Shown piece after piece: positions 23,126 through 34,626 of a DNA stretch of 64,000 nt. The DNA is from Calonectria ilicicola (taxonomy: Eukaryota; Ascomycota; Sordariomycetes; Hypocreales; Nectriaceae). The notes under the pieces were generated by a model. It was not told the origin of the DNA. It made no database searches and was given only the letters and a program-made list of their open reading frames with translations. The position numbers were made by a program, and so were the translations under genes. The stretch spans positions 1,116,001 to 1,180,000 of the forward strand of contig CP085835.1 of assembly GCA_020809705.1 (NCBI GenBank). The letters are read 5' to 3'. Numbering within the stretch: position 1 is the stretch's first letter; every line of letters begins with the position of its first letter.

Positions 23126-24413
23126 TCACTGAAGGAGCACCTGAATATGGGCATCCTCTCTATGATATAGCCGCAAGTAAGAGCAAATGGCTGGAGCTTC
23201 TACTCTGGCTCGAAGTGCAATCCACCACATACTCCGACCCCCTTTGCGATACCATAAATACAACAGCAACAGCGCAACGGGATCTTTCCCCCGCAGCAAT
23301 GATTCAAATTTTCCAGTTACTTTCTGTGTAAAGTGTTCAGTGTGACCCGTTGTGACCTGTCTATCTGGCAAGTTTTGGATGAGAGATACGGCATGGGCGA
23401 TATTGAAATACGGGTTGCCTTCTGCCGTAGACGAGTCGTCAAGGTGACAAGCGACAGCCAAGGCCTTTTCCATGCCATATATCCCCTTTTCTGGTAATGG
23501 TGAGTGCATTTGAGCATAGGTTGGTGCCATGATGCTGAACAGACTGTCTGGACGTAGGGGGTCCGCTATGCACCACAAAGACATTTTGCCTTTGCACATG
23601 CGCAACCATTCGAAATCGGGAGGGGCGAAGGGATTTAGAGGCCAAGATTCTTCAGGTACACATGCATCGGGGTTGGAAAAGGTCAAGACGGCCAGAGCAG
23701 CCGCTGTACCCCAGATTGGGTCTTTGTCTTTTGTGTCAATGGGCTCCCGTAGCCGTTTGTTGAAGAGGATTGTGCTTTGAGACCAGTGATAGCATTCTTC
23801 TAGATTGCGACGGGAACCTAACGGGCTGTTGAGATGGCGGTCATATGCGAGTGCCACTGATAATGAGGCATGCATCAAGAACGGGTGCTTTCTCACATGT
23901 TAGTAGAGTTCGGGTTTTGGAACATAAACCTAACTTGACACACTTACTGCAAATGCCAGTCTGAGCAGCTTACTATTAACTTCTCCCATCCTGGGATCAT
24001 CTGGGGTAATCAGACTTTTTCCAAGATACCGTGTAATGAAATCTTGACATTTTGCATTCAACTGATAGGAGGTTGATGCATCACATGTCCAAATGGCACT
24101 GGTAGGAGGAGGCCGAACCTGTGCTATTTTCCCGACCGCTAATGACCTCACTGAGTCATCCGTAATCGGTTGTAGGTCGGAAACATTCATCATAAAGTTG
24201 CACAGCACCCCGAATGATATACATCTCTTGCACTGCGGTTTGACTTCATCGCACTAGAAACAAGGCACAAGGCGTTAGATCAGCCGAATCCAATTCAATG
24301 GAAACTGAGATCCATCCTACCTTGAGTTTTCTGAGCTTGCAATTTCGACAGCCATGCCTTGACCTCCGCATAGCCCTGCGCGGCCGAACCTCTTTTGAGC
24401 AAGTGGAAGCCAT
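23126..24413 (-). CDS. Zn(II)2Cys6 transcription factor
   Basis: Three exons on the minus strand, 24413-24321, 24253-23948 and 23887-23126, encode 386 aa with matching phases. The zinc cluster is split by intron 1: HGCRNCKLRKLK then CDEVKPQCKRCISFGVLC, which fits C-x2-C-x6-C-x5-C-x2-C-x6-C and is preceded by a basic stretch (RPRRAMRRSR). The remainder is a single helical region of the short Fungal_trans_2 type, with SKLLRLAFAHPFLMHASLSV and a C-terminal LLLLYLWYRKGGRSMWWI. It is divergent to the NTF2-like gene at 24887 with 473 bp between starts, so it may control that gene. That link is inference. Confidence 0.85.
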
Positions 24414-24755
24414 GCTTAGTTTGTTGCCTGATGCTCGGGCAACTCACTCGACTCAACTGCGGGTGTTTTTCCGGTGTCTGAAGGATTGGCGCCCGCCCAG
24501 ATGGAGGTTGGCATGAAGCCCCTTGAGACGCTAGTCTAATATTGGCCTTACGCTAACCTTCTTTCGCGTATTGAATCTTCGCACTAGCTACTAATCGGGT
24601 ACGGAAGCTTCTGATTGGCTGGTTTGCATCGCCTCAAAGCCACCGATATTAGAGAACGCAGGATCGCATCAGATGGGCTGCAGATTCAGGAAACAAATGT
24701 CATCGAAATACCGCAAGTCTGTCAGTCCTTCTGGCTATATTAGGGTGGAACTTTC

Positions 24756-24763
24756 TATATAAG
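24756..24763 (+). promoter_or_regulatory. TATA box of the NTF2-like gene
   Basis: TATATAAG lies 124 bp upstream of the ATG at 24887 and is followed by a pyrimidine- and A-rich leader. It sits in the shared divergent promoter (24414-24886) with the Zn2Cys6 gene. Confidence 0.55.
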
Positions 24764-24886
24764 ACCAATACAATTCCCTTAGAATCTTGGAATCCTCAGA
24801 ACATCATCCTCTCTACTCCTTCACCTACCAACAAAACTCAATCTCAACATCTTCTTAAGTCTCAACCGAAACCTCCATCTTTTACA

Positions 24887-25399
24887 ATGGATTCCATTTT
24901 CACTCTTCCAGCAGTTTTGAACCCACCCCTTACCGGCCGTGAGGCTGTAGTCGACGCCCTTTACCGCTGCGTCGGAGCCTTCGACACGAATGATGCAGCC
25001 CTGTTCGACACAACTTTCATGCCAGATGGTGTCTTTGAGGTCAGCGGGCGTCCCATGGAGGGGCTCGCTCAGATCCACGAGATAGGGCTCCCTCTAATCT
25101 TCAAGGTCGACACAACGCACTTAGTGTCCGCCGTTCGTGTTAACATGAAGACGAGCACCACCGAGACTGGGACTACCGAGGAAAACGAGGCTAGTCTGAC
25201 TTGCACCGTCATCGCGCAGCACTTTCCCAAGGGCAAGGGCAATGAGCCAGGCCAGAATCATCTGATGTCTGGTTGTCTGTACCGCGCAGAGCTGGCCAAG
25301 GACACGGATGGATTGTGGAAGTTCCGCCACCTCAAAATAGAAGCTACTTGGGTGGAGGGTGATTACAGTATCGTTGGTGGTAAATTTGATGAACAGTAG
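24887..25399 (+). CDS. NTF2-like (SnoaL-like) protein
   Basis: A single uninterrupted frame of 170 aa. It has the NTF2-like layout: GREAVVDALYRCVGAFDTND (N-terminal helices), ALFDTTFMPDGVFEVSGRPM (first strand region), a central helix, then long strands with SLTCTVIAQHFPKG, LMSGCLYRAELAKD and LWKFRHLKIEATWVEGDY. This pattern is common in fungal SnoaL-like proteins of the polyketide-cyclase/scytalone-dehydratase fold group. H and D residues are present in the pocket strands, but no dehydratase triad can be assigned by eye. It is the third NTF2-like gene in the window and the best candidate target of the divergent Zn2Cys6 regulator. Confidence 0.85.
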   Translation: MDSIFTLPAVLNPPLTGREAVVDALYRCVGAFDTNDAALFDTTFMPDGVFEVSGRPMEGLAQIHEIGLPLIFKVDTTHLVSAVRVNMKTSTTETGTTEENEASLTCTVIAQHFPKGKGNEPGQNHLMSGCLYRAELAKDTDGLWKFRHLKIEATWVEGDYSIVGGKFDEQ

Positions 25400-25933
25400 A
25401 TGCGAGGATCATTACCACTGTTTCATTCCTACGAATACACGCCTACTGAGCAAAGGGAAGTAGCTACGTATGATTGCCAGGAAGGGACAGTACGTCGGTA
25501 CAAACCGGTTGGGAAAAGGATGTTCCATACATTCTTGGCTATAAAGCGTTTATACTCATAAAACCCGAATAAATTTCCACTGGCCCTCAGCTTTTAAAAC
25601 TAGGCCTAATTTCATGATACTCAGCCCTACACAATGTGTTCCCCGTAGTGCTTTAGGATGCGCGCACCACCCAAGTCCCTCATCCAAATATTTTATGCTC
25701 ATGTGCAATGCTCCACCAAGTAAGGGGGGAACCTATGGATACTAGGACTTGAAATAACGCAAGCCCAAGTCCCCATGTGACATTGACGCCGTGTTCGAAA
25801 CATATTTTGCATAGCTCGCTCACCCAGAATTGCCTAGGTTTCGAGATCAGTGGGGGTGGGTGAATAAATCGCCTATCTTCCCTCTAGTTCTTCTGGTGTA
25901 TTATCAGTAAATTAGATGAGATTTGTAATGAGA
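25400..25933. other. Convergent intergenic stretch
   Basis: About 530 bases between two 3' ends. No supported gene. Confidence 0.5.
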
Positions 25934-27241
25934 TTACAGGCTGTTCTTCATGTTGTCAAGCATCTGTTTAATCCTCGCCTTTTCCGTCTCAAGTCTTGCT
26001 AATGCCTTTAGCTGTTCAATTTTATGCTGAGCCTCCACTAAAGTCTCTTGTGCGGCAATCAGGTTTTGTGTTGCCATACGGGTCCGGTCTTCTGCTGCTC
26101 GAAGCTCTTCAATTGTTTCTGGTCTCAAAGATCCATCGCTGTAATTGTGTAGCGCTGCTTGTGCCGCGGTCGATATGCCATCAACTAATTTCTGGAAGTC
26201 GGCATCGTTTTGCGACGAGGCGCCGTCTCGACTTTCCAGACTTGGTCTGGTTGATAGCACTGGGTCCAGCCATCGCCTTATTTCACGATATTGACGGGCT
26301 GCTGGTGTTGTTTGTAAGAGTGAACGATGCGCCTCGCTGGAAGCTTGTGAATCTTCTTCAGCTCGGAACCAGTGTTCTCTTGCCTTGTTCACGTCATTTT
26401 CCGAAGAAGTAAGGTTTACCTCAAGAGTGGTGGTATCAGCGCGAGGTAGTTTATCGAAATGCGCTTGTAGACTGATTTCGAATGATCGCAAAGTGTCCCG
26501 GAAGCGACTTAGCTCAGCTAGGGCACCTGTGATATCATGCATATTTATGCTGGGAATTTTCAACTGTCTCTGTGGAATGGATGGAGATGCCTGACTATTT
26601 ACTCTCTGGCGTTTTCGGGGGTTGATAGCATGGCTTAGGTCAGCGGCCTGAGCAGAACGGGTATTGCCAGATGTGGTTTCTCTGGTATCCTCTATCGTGG
26701 GCAAAGCGGTACTTGGGTTATTCCTTGCTCGGTCTGGATTCGACGGTGCATTGCTACCATCTTGCTCAAATGGTGGGACCGAAGCCGTTGAAGTGGAACC
26801 AATGCCTTCGGAAGAGCTCTTTCTTCTCTTATCTCTCACATCTGAGGTGGTGCAGAGGCCATACAACTTTACGCAGTGGCGCACCGACTGGACGGACAGT
26901 TCATGTGACCAGACGGGCGTGGTTGTGTTCCGCACTGCAATATCGTAGATGTATCCGCCAGGCTGCCACAAGGACACAAGATCAACGTCATTTTGCGAAC
27001 AGACGCGAGTGATGGTGGCCAAGTTGAGGATATCTGCTGATTCTATATTTTCTGCTGTGCAAGGTCTGTTGTCCACGTCATTCCAGGGTGGTAACCAGCC
27101 ACGACCGGACCAGATCTGGTCTAGCTCGGCGATACATCGCTGACGATTTTCGGTGGTAAGCTGGTCCCATATGCTGGACTGCAGCCGTTGAATGTCCTCG
27201 GACAAGTCGGCGGAAGCCTTTAGGACGGCATCCCGGTCCAT
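25934..27241 (-). CDS. Unknown protein with nuclear-localisation signal and coiled coils
   Basis: A 435-aa single-exon frame with no family that I recognise. The N-terminal part (1-140) looks folded: IWDQLTTENRQRCIAELDQI, WLPPWNDVDNRPCTAENIES and VWSHELSVQSVRHCVKLYGL. Residues 140-220 are low-complexity and polar and end with a basic cluster NPRKRQRVN that looks like a nuclear signal. The rest is helical, with a strong C-terminal coiled coil (ETLVEAQHKIEQLKALARL, ETEKARIKQMLDNMKNSL). Codon use and the long uninterrupted frame support a real gene. It could be a chromatin- or transposon-related protein, but nothing proves either. Confidence 0.7.
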   Translation of the reverse strand: MDRDAVLKASADLSEDIQRLQSSIWDQLTTENRQRCIAELDQIWSGRGWLPPWNDVDNRPCTAENIESADILNLATITRVCSQNDVDLVSLWQPGGYIYDIAVRNTTTPVWSHELSVQSVRHCVKLYGLCTTSDVRDKRRKSSSEGIGSTSTASVPPFEQDGSNAPSNPDRARNNPSTALPTIEDTRETTSGNTRSAQAADLSHAINPRKRQRVNSQASPSIPQRQLKIPSINMHDITGALAELSRFRDTLRSFEISLQAHFDKLPRADTTTLEVNLTSSENDVNKAREHWFRAEEDSQASSEAHRSLLQTTPAARQYREIRRWLDPVLSTRPSLESRDGASSQNDADFQKLVDGISTAAQAALHNYSDGSLRPETIEELRAAEDRTRMATQNLIAAQETLVEAQHKIEQLKALARLETEKARIKQMLDNMKNSL

Positions 27242-29097
27242 GGCGCCGATCTCGGAGGGGATCGGGGGATACGAGAAGTATCTGTGTTGGAAATCACGAA
27301 ACCTAATATGATTATCTTCACATTTCGACAGTCGTTTTCGTGATGGAAGTGGCTTTTTCTGCTCGTTTTTGTTTTGAAGGTGAAAAAAGACGTGATGAGA
27401 TCGGCATCCATCCGTTCAACAAAATGCGGGTAAGCTCGTGTTTTAGCCTCACCTTTCAGGCACACATACCCACTAAGGTTGCATCCAGGGATGATGGATG
27501 AATTGATGCACTGGTCTGCTTTGTCCACGATGACACGGCCACCGAATTAATGAGAGAAATAAAAAAAGGGGTTGGTGAAATTAATTATGCCCAATGCGTT
27601 TCAGCCACGCAGATACAGCGAATAAAGTCGCGTAAAATATCATGAGCTGCATATGAGTGCAGGTCTTAGAAGCACAGAATCACTAAAAATGGCACACCGA
27701 TCGTCGGCGATGCGGGTGAATGCGCGCCGCTAGTGACGGAATGATGCAATTTAGTGCATCCGTCCATTCAAACGATTCATAGTATCACTCAATAACCAGA
27801 CAATTGGCTCTTGGACATGCAATGCAAAGTTACTGGCCACTCGAAGGCTATGTAGGCTTTCATTTTGACCAATAAGACAGAAGATAACTCGTCTAATAGG
27901 ATAATTCATGACCCGTAATTCCCCGAAGCATTGTTTCTTCTACTTATCAAAGAATTATCAACTCCAGAATGTCACTGCAAATTTTCAAATGTCCATCGGG
28001 CATAGATACCCGAATTTCAGTTTCCTCTTTTTTTTCTTGTTGGGCATCCATGCTAGACCCGGTGACTCCGGTCCCTTTCATCGTTGAATTGAGATAAAAA
28101 GTCGGTAACACAAAACCCAACCTGCCAGATTAGCCTAATCGCTTGTCTTTGCGTCAGACCTAACCGACTGTGGTTGCCTTGCGAATGAAATGCTCTATTT
28201 CTAGGAGGGTGACATGAATGGGGGGCCTCAAATCCAAGCCCTAATTTTTTTTCTCCCATGGAGAACCACTAGATTTTTCCTCGTGATAGTAAACACACTA
28301 CCCGGATAATTCTCTTGTTCTTTTCTGATATGCAGGACTCGGAAGATGCAACGAGGCAACGAGGCAGCGTTGGTCTGGACGCGTGCCAAGCAGCTTCATT
28401 ATCGGCCCCGTGTGGCGCAGCCAATGGCATCAATCGCGGCCCGAGACGTGGACTCTCCATTGGTGCACAATGTCACTTGCTTACTCCAAAATTTAGATCA
28501 CAGGGTCAGATTTTCGATGGCAGAATCTGGGGGAAGCGTGCTCAACACTGAGGCGAGCAGTCGTTGACGCATAGATGGCGGCCACGTCACACATGAGTTT
28601 AGCTGCGGCTGGGGAATTCCAAACATGCAGGGATCTAGTCACCTACCTCGAATATCATTTGCTCGTCAATCGGGAATGTCAAAACAAGTGTGTAAATTTC
28701 ACCGACGCCTTGGTTTGGGTTGATAGCGCAAAACAGTCATACGCCTTACCTCCCTCATTGATAAGCTCGGGTCTTTTTCTCGCAATGGCCGCTCCATCCT
28801 CCACAAACCTTCCCCCCATAATATTTTTTCTCAGTTTCATCAATTCTATTCACTCCATTCCTTAATTCAGTTCGTTGAAGCGCGATTGCATCACCCGCTC
28901 ATTGAGTTCATAGTTGCGTCTTGGACCTCATTTGTTCCATCAACCACATACTCGCCTGCATCGTTCTCTACAGCGTCTTCGATTCCCTTTCATCTTTTCT
29001 CAGTCAAACTCTGTGGAGAGACTTTATATTTACTGCGTGCGCTGGTCTACTTCAAACACACTCCTTTCACCTCCATCCCAAATCCACCTCCTTAACC
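27242..29097. other. Divergent intergenic stretch
   Basis: About 1.85 kb between two divergent starts. I see no conserved coding block. A pyrimidine-rich leader (CTCCTTTCACCTCCATCCC) precedes the gene at 29098. Confidence 0.5.
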
Positions 29098-31252
29098 ATG
29101 ATGGAGAGAGTTTTGTTGCGTGAGAGAAATACGAAGAACAGAAAGAAAAATAGAGTGGTTAAAGGGAGCAAAAAGAACTTGGAGTTTTTGGAGGCCTCGC
29201 CGAGTTCCACCAGGCTCAGGCCTCATCCTTACACCATTTTGGAAGAGGGAAAAACTCCTTACATAAAAACAAGCCCTCAGAAGGACTTGATAGAATATTT
29301 CATGACCGAATCTGATTCTATAGATCGGCCTTCCTCTGCATTAGAATTGGTTCCCGCATTTTGCCTCGGGTCCACTCCTGACGACTTATTGCGTGATGTT
29401 CCGGGTATCCCGACCAAATTTGTTGCGCTTGTAGATCACTGGGCACGTCATGGAATAGACGAGGATTTAACTTGCTTGCCGAGTGGCCCTCTCGGCGCAA
29501 AGGAGCTCTTTGTTGAGCTACACAGGGTGAAGGTATGATTTAACTAGAATTTGACGTTGGATCCACGCTAAATATTATCCAGGACTGGGCGGCTGCGAGA
29601 AACAAAATGAAAGAAGAGAAACCTATTATTGGGCCCCTACAATATGAAAAGAGAAGTCAAGAATGTTCTAGCTGTCTTATTATGTAAGTAACTATATTTC
29701 CACACATATCCGTCTTTTACTGACAGGTACAGATTCATCACGGATTTTGATCGCTGGTCACTGTTGGCCCTAGCATCATATGCCACAATCAATCAAGCCA
29801 GGGGTCTGAGAGCGAGTTTCTATCGGCACTTGGCTTTTGAGAGCTTCATTGGAGAAATACCCCCAGTAAGCCTGACATAATACCCTACCTGATATTATGT
29901 ACTAAATGACGTAGGCATCTGGGTTTCCCATTTTCCAACTGGCATTTGATCTTCCGTACTACGCCTTGAGAACTTTACGCCCTCATCAAAGACCTCAAGA
30001 CCCTCGAGATAATGGAAAAGGTGAACCTCTGAGGAAAGTCACCGACTTGAATCATCTACTGAGGGAAGCCCAATCTATTCCTCCTTTGGAAATTGAGTAC
30101 ATATGCGAAGCACAGATGAGCGTTCTCATTACCGGAACTGATACTTCAGGATGGACAGCCTATGGCTTTTTCGATACCTACTTCGATCGCGATGAAGGAG
30201 AAACTGTTGAGGAACACCATATGTCTAGAGAGGCCAATATGGCTGATATTCATTTGGATTCTTTAACTGGTGGGCAGATCGATGCTTCCATACCGAATTT
30301 GACTCCTTGGGGTTATTTTCTCATCAATCTTGAGCAGCGAGTGCGACAGTATAAGGACGAGTGGCACCATTTGGTGACCAAAATGGGTAAACGAATTGGG
30401 TCGTATGTAAGTATTATATCACCAACCATTTTTTTTAGAACGGTTCGTACCAGGACTCAGAAATCTAATGAAATGCTCTAGGTCGATTCATGTCCTGTCA
30501 CTGCATCGGATATACCTTCTCCTGCAAAGCCTCCCGATATCTCGGCTATAGATAGATCCTACAGGTCAATTATCAAGACTAAGAGGCACCTGGAGCAAAT
30601 CATCCACACACTGGAGTTAACACTGGAGGAATGGAACTCCTGTAACGCGGAGGTGATGTTTGCTACTGTGCCAGAGCGCGCGTCGAGGCTTCTTCCAGAA
30701 ATCGCATTCCATTTCAGAGCTCTGAAGAAATGTCTCGAAAAATTGAAGTACCTCCAAAAGAGGTGCGAAACCTATGAGGGCCAGGTACGTCCCTATAATT
30801 AAAATACTGATAGATCCGTTGTCACCAACTTGCTAATAAATAATAGTTGGAGTTTCATCACAAACGTGTTGGGAGCATGGATGTCAAGGATCAAAGTGAG
30901 AAAACAGCAATGACGCTGACGACGAGTTTCAGTATGCTTCTCGTAAGTTATACTTGTAATGGTCAAACTTTTTGAACTAACATGGGTTTTTTCCCTACCC
31001 AAATAGATTGCTACTCCAATTGCTTTAGCGGCAGCAATCTTGTCCATGCAGCCCGGTGCCATCCCGCATCCTTTCAAAGCCAACAGCAAATCATTTTTCA
31101 TCTTGATATGCGTCCTTTCATTATTCATATGGATATCTGTCTTTATATTAGCAAATCTTTCCAAGATAGTACACGCATTCACAGCACTACTCTCAAAGCT
31201 TCCGAGATATAAACGCCTTGAGGAGTCTGAGTGTTACGAAGCAGAATGCTAG
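29098..31252 (+). CDS. Seven-exon CorA-like/uncharacterised fungal membrane protein
   Basis: Exons 29098-29532, 29583-29683, 29727-29865, 29915-30406, 30482-30784, 30847-30942 and 31007-31252 join in phase to give 603 aa. The N-terminus is basic (RNTKNRKKNRVVKGSKKN). The centre has YRFITDFDRWSLLALASYAT and FPIFQLAFDLPYYALRTLR. A helical stretch (AIDRSYRSIIKTKRHLEQII) leads to two C-terminal hydrophobic segments, IATPIALAAAILSM and SFFILICVLSLFIWISVFIL. A long soluble region followed by a helical stalk and two terminal membrane segments recalls fungal CorA-like proteins, but no GxN motif is present, so transport is not supported. Introns are 43-75 nt with canonical ends. Start ATG 29098 has a good context (ACCATGATG). 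Confidence 0.8.
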
Positions 31253-32963
31253 CCACGGCGGTTGCTCACATTATTGGGATCTCAATCCCTGACGAATATC
31301 TTTTCCACGCGACAATACGAACATCGCGGTGACCCGCAGCCTGGACAACAACCGAGGGCGACGCGCATGCCGCCTGTCAAACAGCAACAGCACGTCCAGA
31401 TGAAGATTGCGCGCTTCCGTCGACTCGGCTGGGTCAAGGTCAGCCCACAGTGTGGAGAAAGTGGCACAGGAGCTTGTATTGTTAGTACGTACATGTTCAT
31501 AAATTGGAATTTCGATTATTGCGCTTATAACGTCCGGTCCCAGTGGAAAATCGAGCGCCTAGCTCCTCTTGTTAGAACATATTCCTCACAACCCCTCTCT
31601 GCCATTGATGCCCGACGCGTGATATTATTGTCGTTTTGGGATGATGAACTAAATTATCTCATGATTTTCCACTTGGTTATGAGAGGTATCGTCGTTTGCA
31701 CGTGCCTGCGATGCCAGTGAATCCATTTCCCTAATATCAGCAGTCAATTTTGACTTCGGAGGACGATTTTTTGCTAGATTGTTGAGCCATGGTGCGCGGG
31801 CAAAGTGCACTCACACCGAAGGGGGCGGCTGCCCCTAATTTTACTAATTTATGGCCGATAACGGGCGCAGCGTACAACTAACGCCTAAATCGCCGCGGCA
31901 GCAGTACATTCTAGTTACCCCTAAGGTGCCAACGCGTCTGTATTTGGAATAAGGCGGTGTGAGAATGTGGTGGGGCAAAATCTAGAACCCAACGCGGTCG
32001 GGGCCAACAGAACGAAGGGCATTTGTATTTGGGCGTGGAATGGAAGGTCCGTGGAGACAGACGCTTGGTCTGCACTGCAGAGGAAGAAGAATATCAGGCT
32101 TCCATAATATCCGGCCATGTATGGCTTTGAAAACATCCAAATCCATCCTCAATATACACGATGTGTAAATATGGACAGTGCTTGCGTCATGAATGGACTT
32201 CCCCAGCAGGTACATATCGTAAGATCAGTGCATGGGTGTTATTAAATCCGCCACAACAAAATAAACACGATAAAAAACCCTGCCAATCCTGGGGCTATTT
32301 CCCACACACACGTGCATACACGATGGTGACTCACGTGCCAAGATAATCATCATGCACGGTGTCGCTGAAGATGCAATGAAACAAACCTGTCTCACCGAGG
32401 TGACAATTCCCCGAGACAGCTATCTGACATCATCGTGCTGCCCGAAGGCCGCCTGAAGAATTCTGAGGCCTTCGACTGAAACCAATGAATGCAGATTGAG
32501 CCTCTCGCCCATATCTTTGTAACCGGTTTTCTTACACATAGAATACTTGAAACGACCCTCCATGCGTGGAGCTAATATAGCCTGGTGGGGATTTGCGAGG
32601 TATATGAAGATAAAGCTTGTGGTCATTCCAATGAAGAGCGGCCTACTCAATCAGGGTATTCCATGTCCTTCAACAAGGCAAGTCGGGCAGCTAAACCAAA
32701 TCATGCCCGACCTCAATCACAGCGACAACCCGGTACTTGAAACCTAATCTAAAACGATATTTTTCGTTTTTTCCGGTTGTTTATGCGTTCGCTGAAATTC
32801 GCCACACTGTAGGACTTAATAGTAGTTACTCATTCTTAACCTTTTATAATTACACAACAAAAAGTATTTTGCAAAGCTTGTGCCACGGAGCCTTTCATAG
32901 CGAACTTCTATGAAGTCTCTACAGACATATTGCTCAGTATTGATGATCAAGTGTCTGTTGGGC
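31253..32963. other. Gene-free stretch
   Basis: About 1.7 kb without a supported gene. A 152-codon frame at 31262-31720 exists but has no family character. Confidence 0.5.
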
Positions 32964-33703
32964 TCAAATCATCAAGCCCCCAATAAATCCTGCCATCATA
33001 GTGCCGAGAGCCATAAGACCCCAACGAATCTCCCCTCTCGCTTCCATTCCTGCACTGGATTCAGGGCTCGCCGTCGAGCTAGTCGCAGACGTGGGAGCTG
33101 CCGTGGCCGCAGACCCGAGCGTTCCGCCACCTGTCGAGCTTGGGGCGACATTGCTCGCGGCTTCGGCAGCCGCCTCAGAATATGCTTTGATAGTATTCTG
33201 CCCACTCGTACTGTCTACTTGTTAGTTACAATGAAATACATATTAAAAATTATGCCAACTCACGGGGCATTGATGACGCCAACCATGCCATTTTGGCAAT
33301 GCTGAGCTGTAGCACAATAGTACCACATCGGGCTATCATCCTCAATTGTCACGCTGAAGACTGTGTCGCTCACACCACTTGCCACTCTGACCGGCCCACT
33401 GAAAAATCCTGTGCTATTGTTCGTGCCGTTTAATGGCTGGCATGGAGAGGCGAAGCTGCTCTGCGCGACAGAGTGTGCTTGTGGATAGAAGTGGAACTCG
33501 ACCACTTCGCCGACAGCGGCTGTGACTTCTTGGGGGTCAAAGGTGAGTCCTCCGTCACCAACTTTCACGACGTGCACGCCATCGATAGTAGAAGAGGAGG
33601 AGGTAGATGCCGCTGCTGTGGCTGTCGTCTTGGAACCGCTGTTCCCGTATTGAGCTAGGACAGCGGGGAGGGCGGCCAAAAGGTAGATGGTGCAACAATG
33701 CAT
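32964..33703 (-). CDS. Secreted Ser/Ala-rich cupredoxin-like cell-surface protein
   Basis: Two exons on the minus strand, 33703-33264 and 33210-32964, encode 228 aa. There is an N-terminal signal peptide (MHCCTIYLLAALPAVLAQ), a short Ser/Thr/Ala linker, then a cupredoxin-like domain (about 42-147): VHVVKVGDGGLTFDPQEVTA, VGEVVEFHFYPQAHSVAQSS and PMWYYCATAQHCQNGMVG. Potential copper ligands are the His in QAHSVAQ, the Cys of YYCATAQHC and the following His; a classical C-x4-H-x4-M set is not complete. The second exon gives an Ala/Ser/Gly-rich stalk and a hydrophobic C-terminus (WGLMALGTMMAGFIGGLMI), consistent with a GPI-anchor signal. This is the usual architecture of fungal extracellular serine-rich proteins. 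Confidence 0.88.
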
Positions 33704-34626
33704 TGTAAATGTCCTTTTTTTTTCAACGAAATATGCCTGAGAAGAAGAATGTAGAAAGATTGCTGATGATTTAGATTTTTATTCCCTAGATATCTAGCAT
33801 TCTTATACTCATGGTTTCGATGGCATTTGGTTGCTGCTATTCTTGGCTCTCAAGCAAATCCAGCCTCGGCGCCAGCCGAAACCGCACAGGGGGCGGATGC
33901 AACGCTGTGTCTGCTGCTCAAACGCAATTGAGACAGCCACATTGCTTCGTCCAATCTTAAGGTTATCAACTCGTGAGGCCTCCGCAGCTGTCATTAACCC
34001 TAATCTGGAATGATTGATTGGATAGAGGTTGAGCAAAACAAGTTGACCAAGGTTTCATGAAGGTCGGGGATGTTCTGCAAATCTGAGCCAAGAAACGGAG
34101 TCCTTTGGACAAAAGGCTGCACAGCCCACCTCGCAAACCGCTTCCGATGCCCAACCGAAAACCACAGAGTTTCAATTAAACTCACCGTCCTCCTTAGTGT
34201 GGGTGATCCCGACGGGCCGGTTAATGTTTAATTCACCTGCGCCTCAATTGCCCAGATCGCTCGGGGCATTAATTGAGCCGATTAGCTCGACGGTGGGATG
34301 GCACGGGATGCTTATGGAAGCAATCATAATTGACTTTGTAAAATCGCCCGATGGTTTAAAACCCCTACTAGTACGCCAAGCATCAAACGGAAAACACAAA
34401 TCGTAACCAAGCTCGCCGACATTAAAAGCAAAATCTCACAATGTCACTATTGAACCTCGGGGAAATGCGACCGTGAATTGAGCACTAGTTGCAGCATATA
34501 TTGTGTAAGTCGGTTAGGAAATTTAGAAAGAAAATTAAGTCAAACAGCTTTCGAAATGATGCCTTGTCCAAAATGGGAGACAATGCCGCTAATTCTCTTG
34601 TACATTCTGCAGTAAAACAACGAAAA
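33704..34626. other. Intergenic stretch
   Basis: Promoter of the cupredoxin-like gene and unassigned sequence; no supported gene. Confidence 0.5.

Noticed and set aside
31262..31720. 152-codon frame with CGESGTGACIVSTYM...FDYC, faintly like a fungal cellulose-binding module
   Set aside because: Spacing of the cysteines and the aromatic positions do not fit the CBM1 pattern, there is no signal peptide or catalytic partner, and the rest of the frame is not protein-like.
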